The notes below the pieces were generated by a model. The model was not told the origin of the DNA, did not search any database, and saw only the letters and a list, made by a program, of their open reading frames with translations. A DNA stretch of 64,000 bases, taken from the NCBI RefSeq assembly GCF_037975245.1, contig NC_092580.1, positions 15,751,001 through 15,815,000 of the forward strand, read 5' to 3'. Positions 63,796 to 64,000 of the stretch are shown here, one piece after another (the first letter of the stretch is position 1; every line of letters begins with the position of its first letter). Source of the DNA: Apostichopus japonicus. Its lineage: Eukaryota; Echinodermata; Holothuroidea; Aspidochirotida; Stichopodidae. The translations under genes were made by a program, and so were the position numbers.

Positions 63796-64000
63796 CCACG
63801 AGAGTGGGTAGGAGGGGGTCACTCATAAGCCTACGGAAGAATTTCACTTAAGGAGGGGGGCACAACATTCTTTGCCCAAAATTTCCAAAACCTTGCCCGA
63901 AAATGGAAGCGTCACCATAGGTTGACGCTACGGGTATTTCTTGAAAAAAAATACCTGTCACATTGCCGAAAACCAGAAGCATTTTTGTGTGTTTGTGCTA
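63796..64000. other. Possible transposon sequence at window edge
   Basis: G-rich then CTTGCCCGAAAATGGAAGCG and a GTTGACGCTACGGG word. It looks like non-coding element sequence but is cut by the window end. Confidence 0.25.

Overview
This is eukaryotic nuclear DNA, AT-rich and dominated by non-coding sequence. It has multi-exon genes with GT-AG introns, many TA and GT microsatellites, long minisatellites, non-autonomous DNA transposons and a tRNA-derived SINE. No bacterial-style gene packing, viral genome or CRISPR array is present. The gene families (a secreted type-B carboxylesterase, a BDH1-like short-chain dehydrogenase, a DCC-family thiol-disulfide protein), the repeat style and a possible 2A-like retrotransposon relic suggest a marine deuterostome. 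An echinoderm, perhaps a sea cucumber, is my guess; it is inference and no sequence search was run.

Layout. At 0.4-8.7 kb (minus) lies a spliced gene I reconstruct from six exons with matching phases. It encodes an unrecognised adaptor-like protein that runs off the left edge. At 10.6-20.0 kb (plus) is a complete four-exon carboxylesterase of 557 residues. Its 6.1 kb first intron is packed with transposons and a 179-bp tandem array, and a 151-bp array follows its stop codon. At 23.2-30.2 kb (minus) is a complete five-exon BDH1-like gene of 363 residues. Its introns hold a hAT-type element, a SINE and a diverged tandem repeat carrying perfect DR1 nuclear-receptor motifs. At 34.9-39.1 kb (plus) is a complete three-exon DCC-family gene of 162 residues with a mitochondrial-type N-terminus. 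From 39 to 64 kb no complete gene is visible. There are repeats, one convincing last exon (55.70-55.98 kb, plus) and several weaker exon candidates.

Orientation. The first two genes are head-to-head about 1.9 kb apart, the carboxylesterase and BDH1-like genes converge, and the BDH1-like and DCC genes diverge across about 4.6 kb. I see no sign that these genes form one pathway. They look like independent housekeeping or metabolic genes in repeat-rich DNA.

The points most worth checking are the unrecognised adaptor-like gene, two dispersed elements flanked by the same 8-bp word, a 448-bp inverted-repeat element built from a 21-22 bp motif, a 20-bp minisatellite whose minus strand is open in all three frames, DR1 motifs inside the BDH1-like gene, and the orphan last exon at 55.7 kb.
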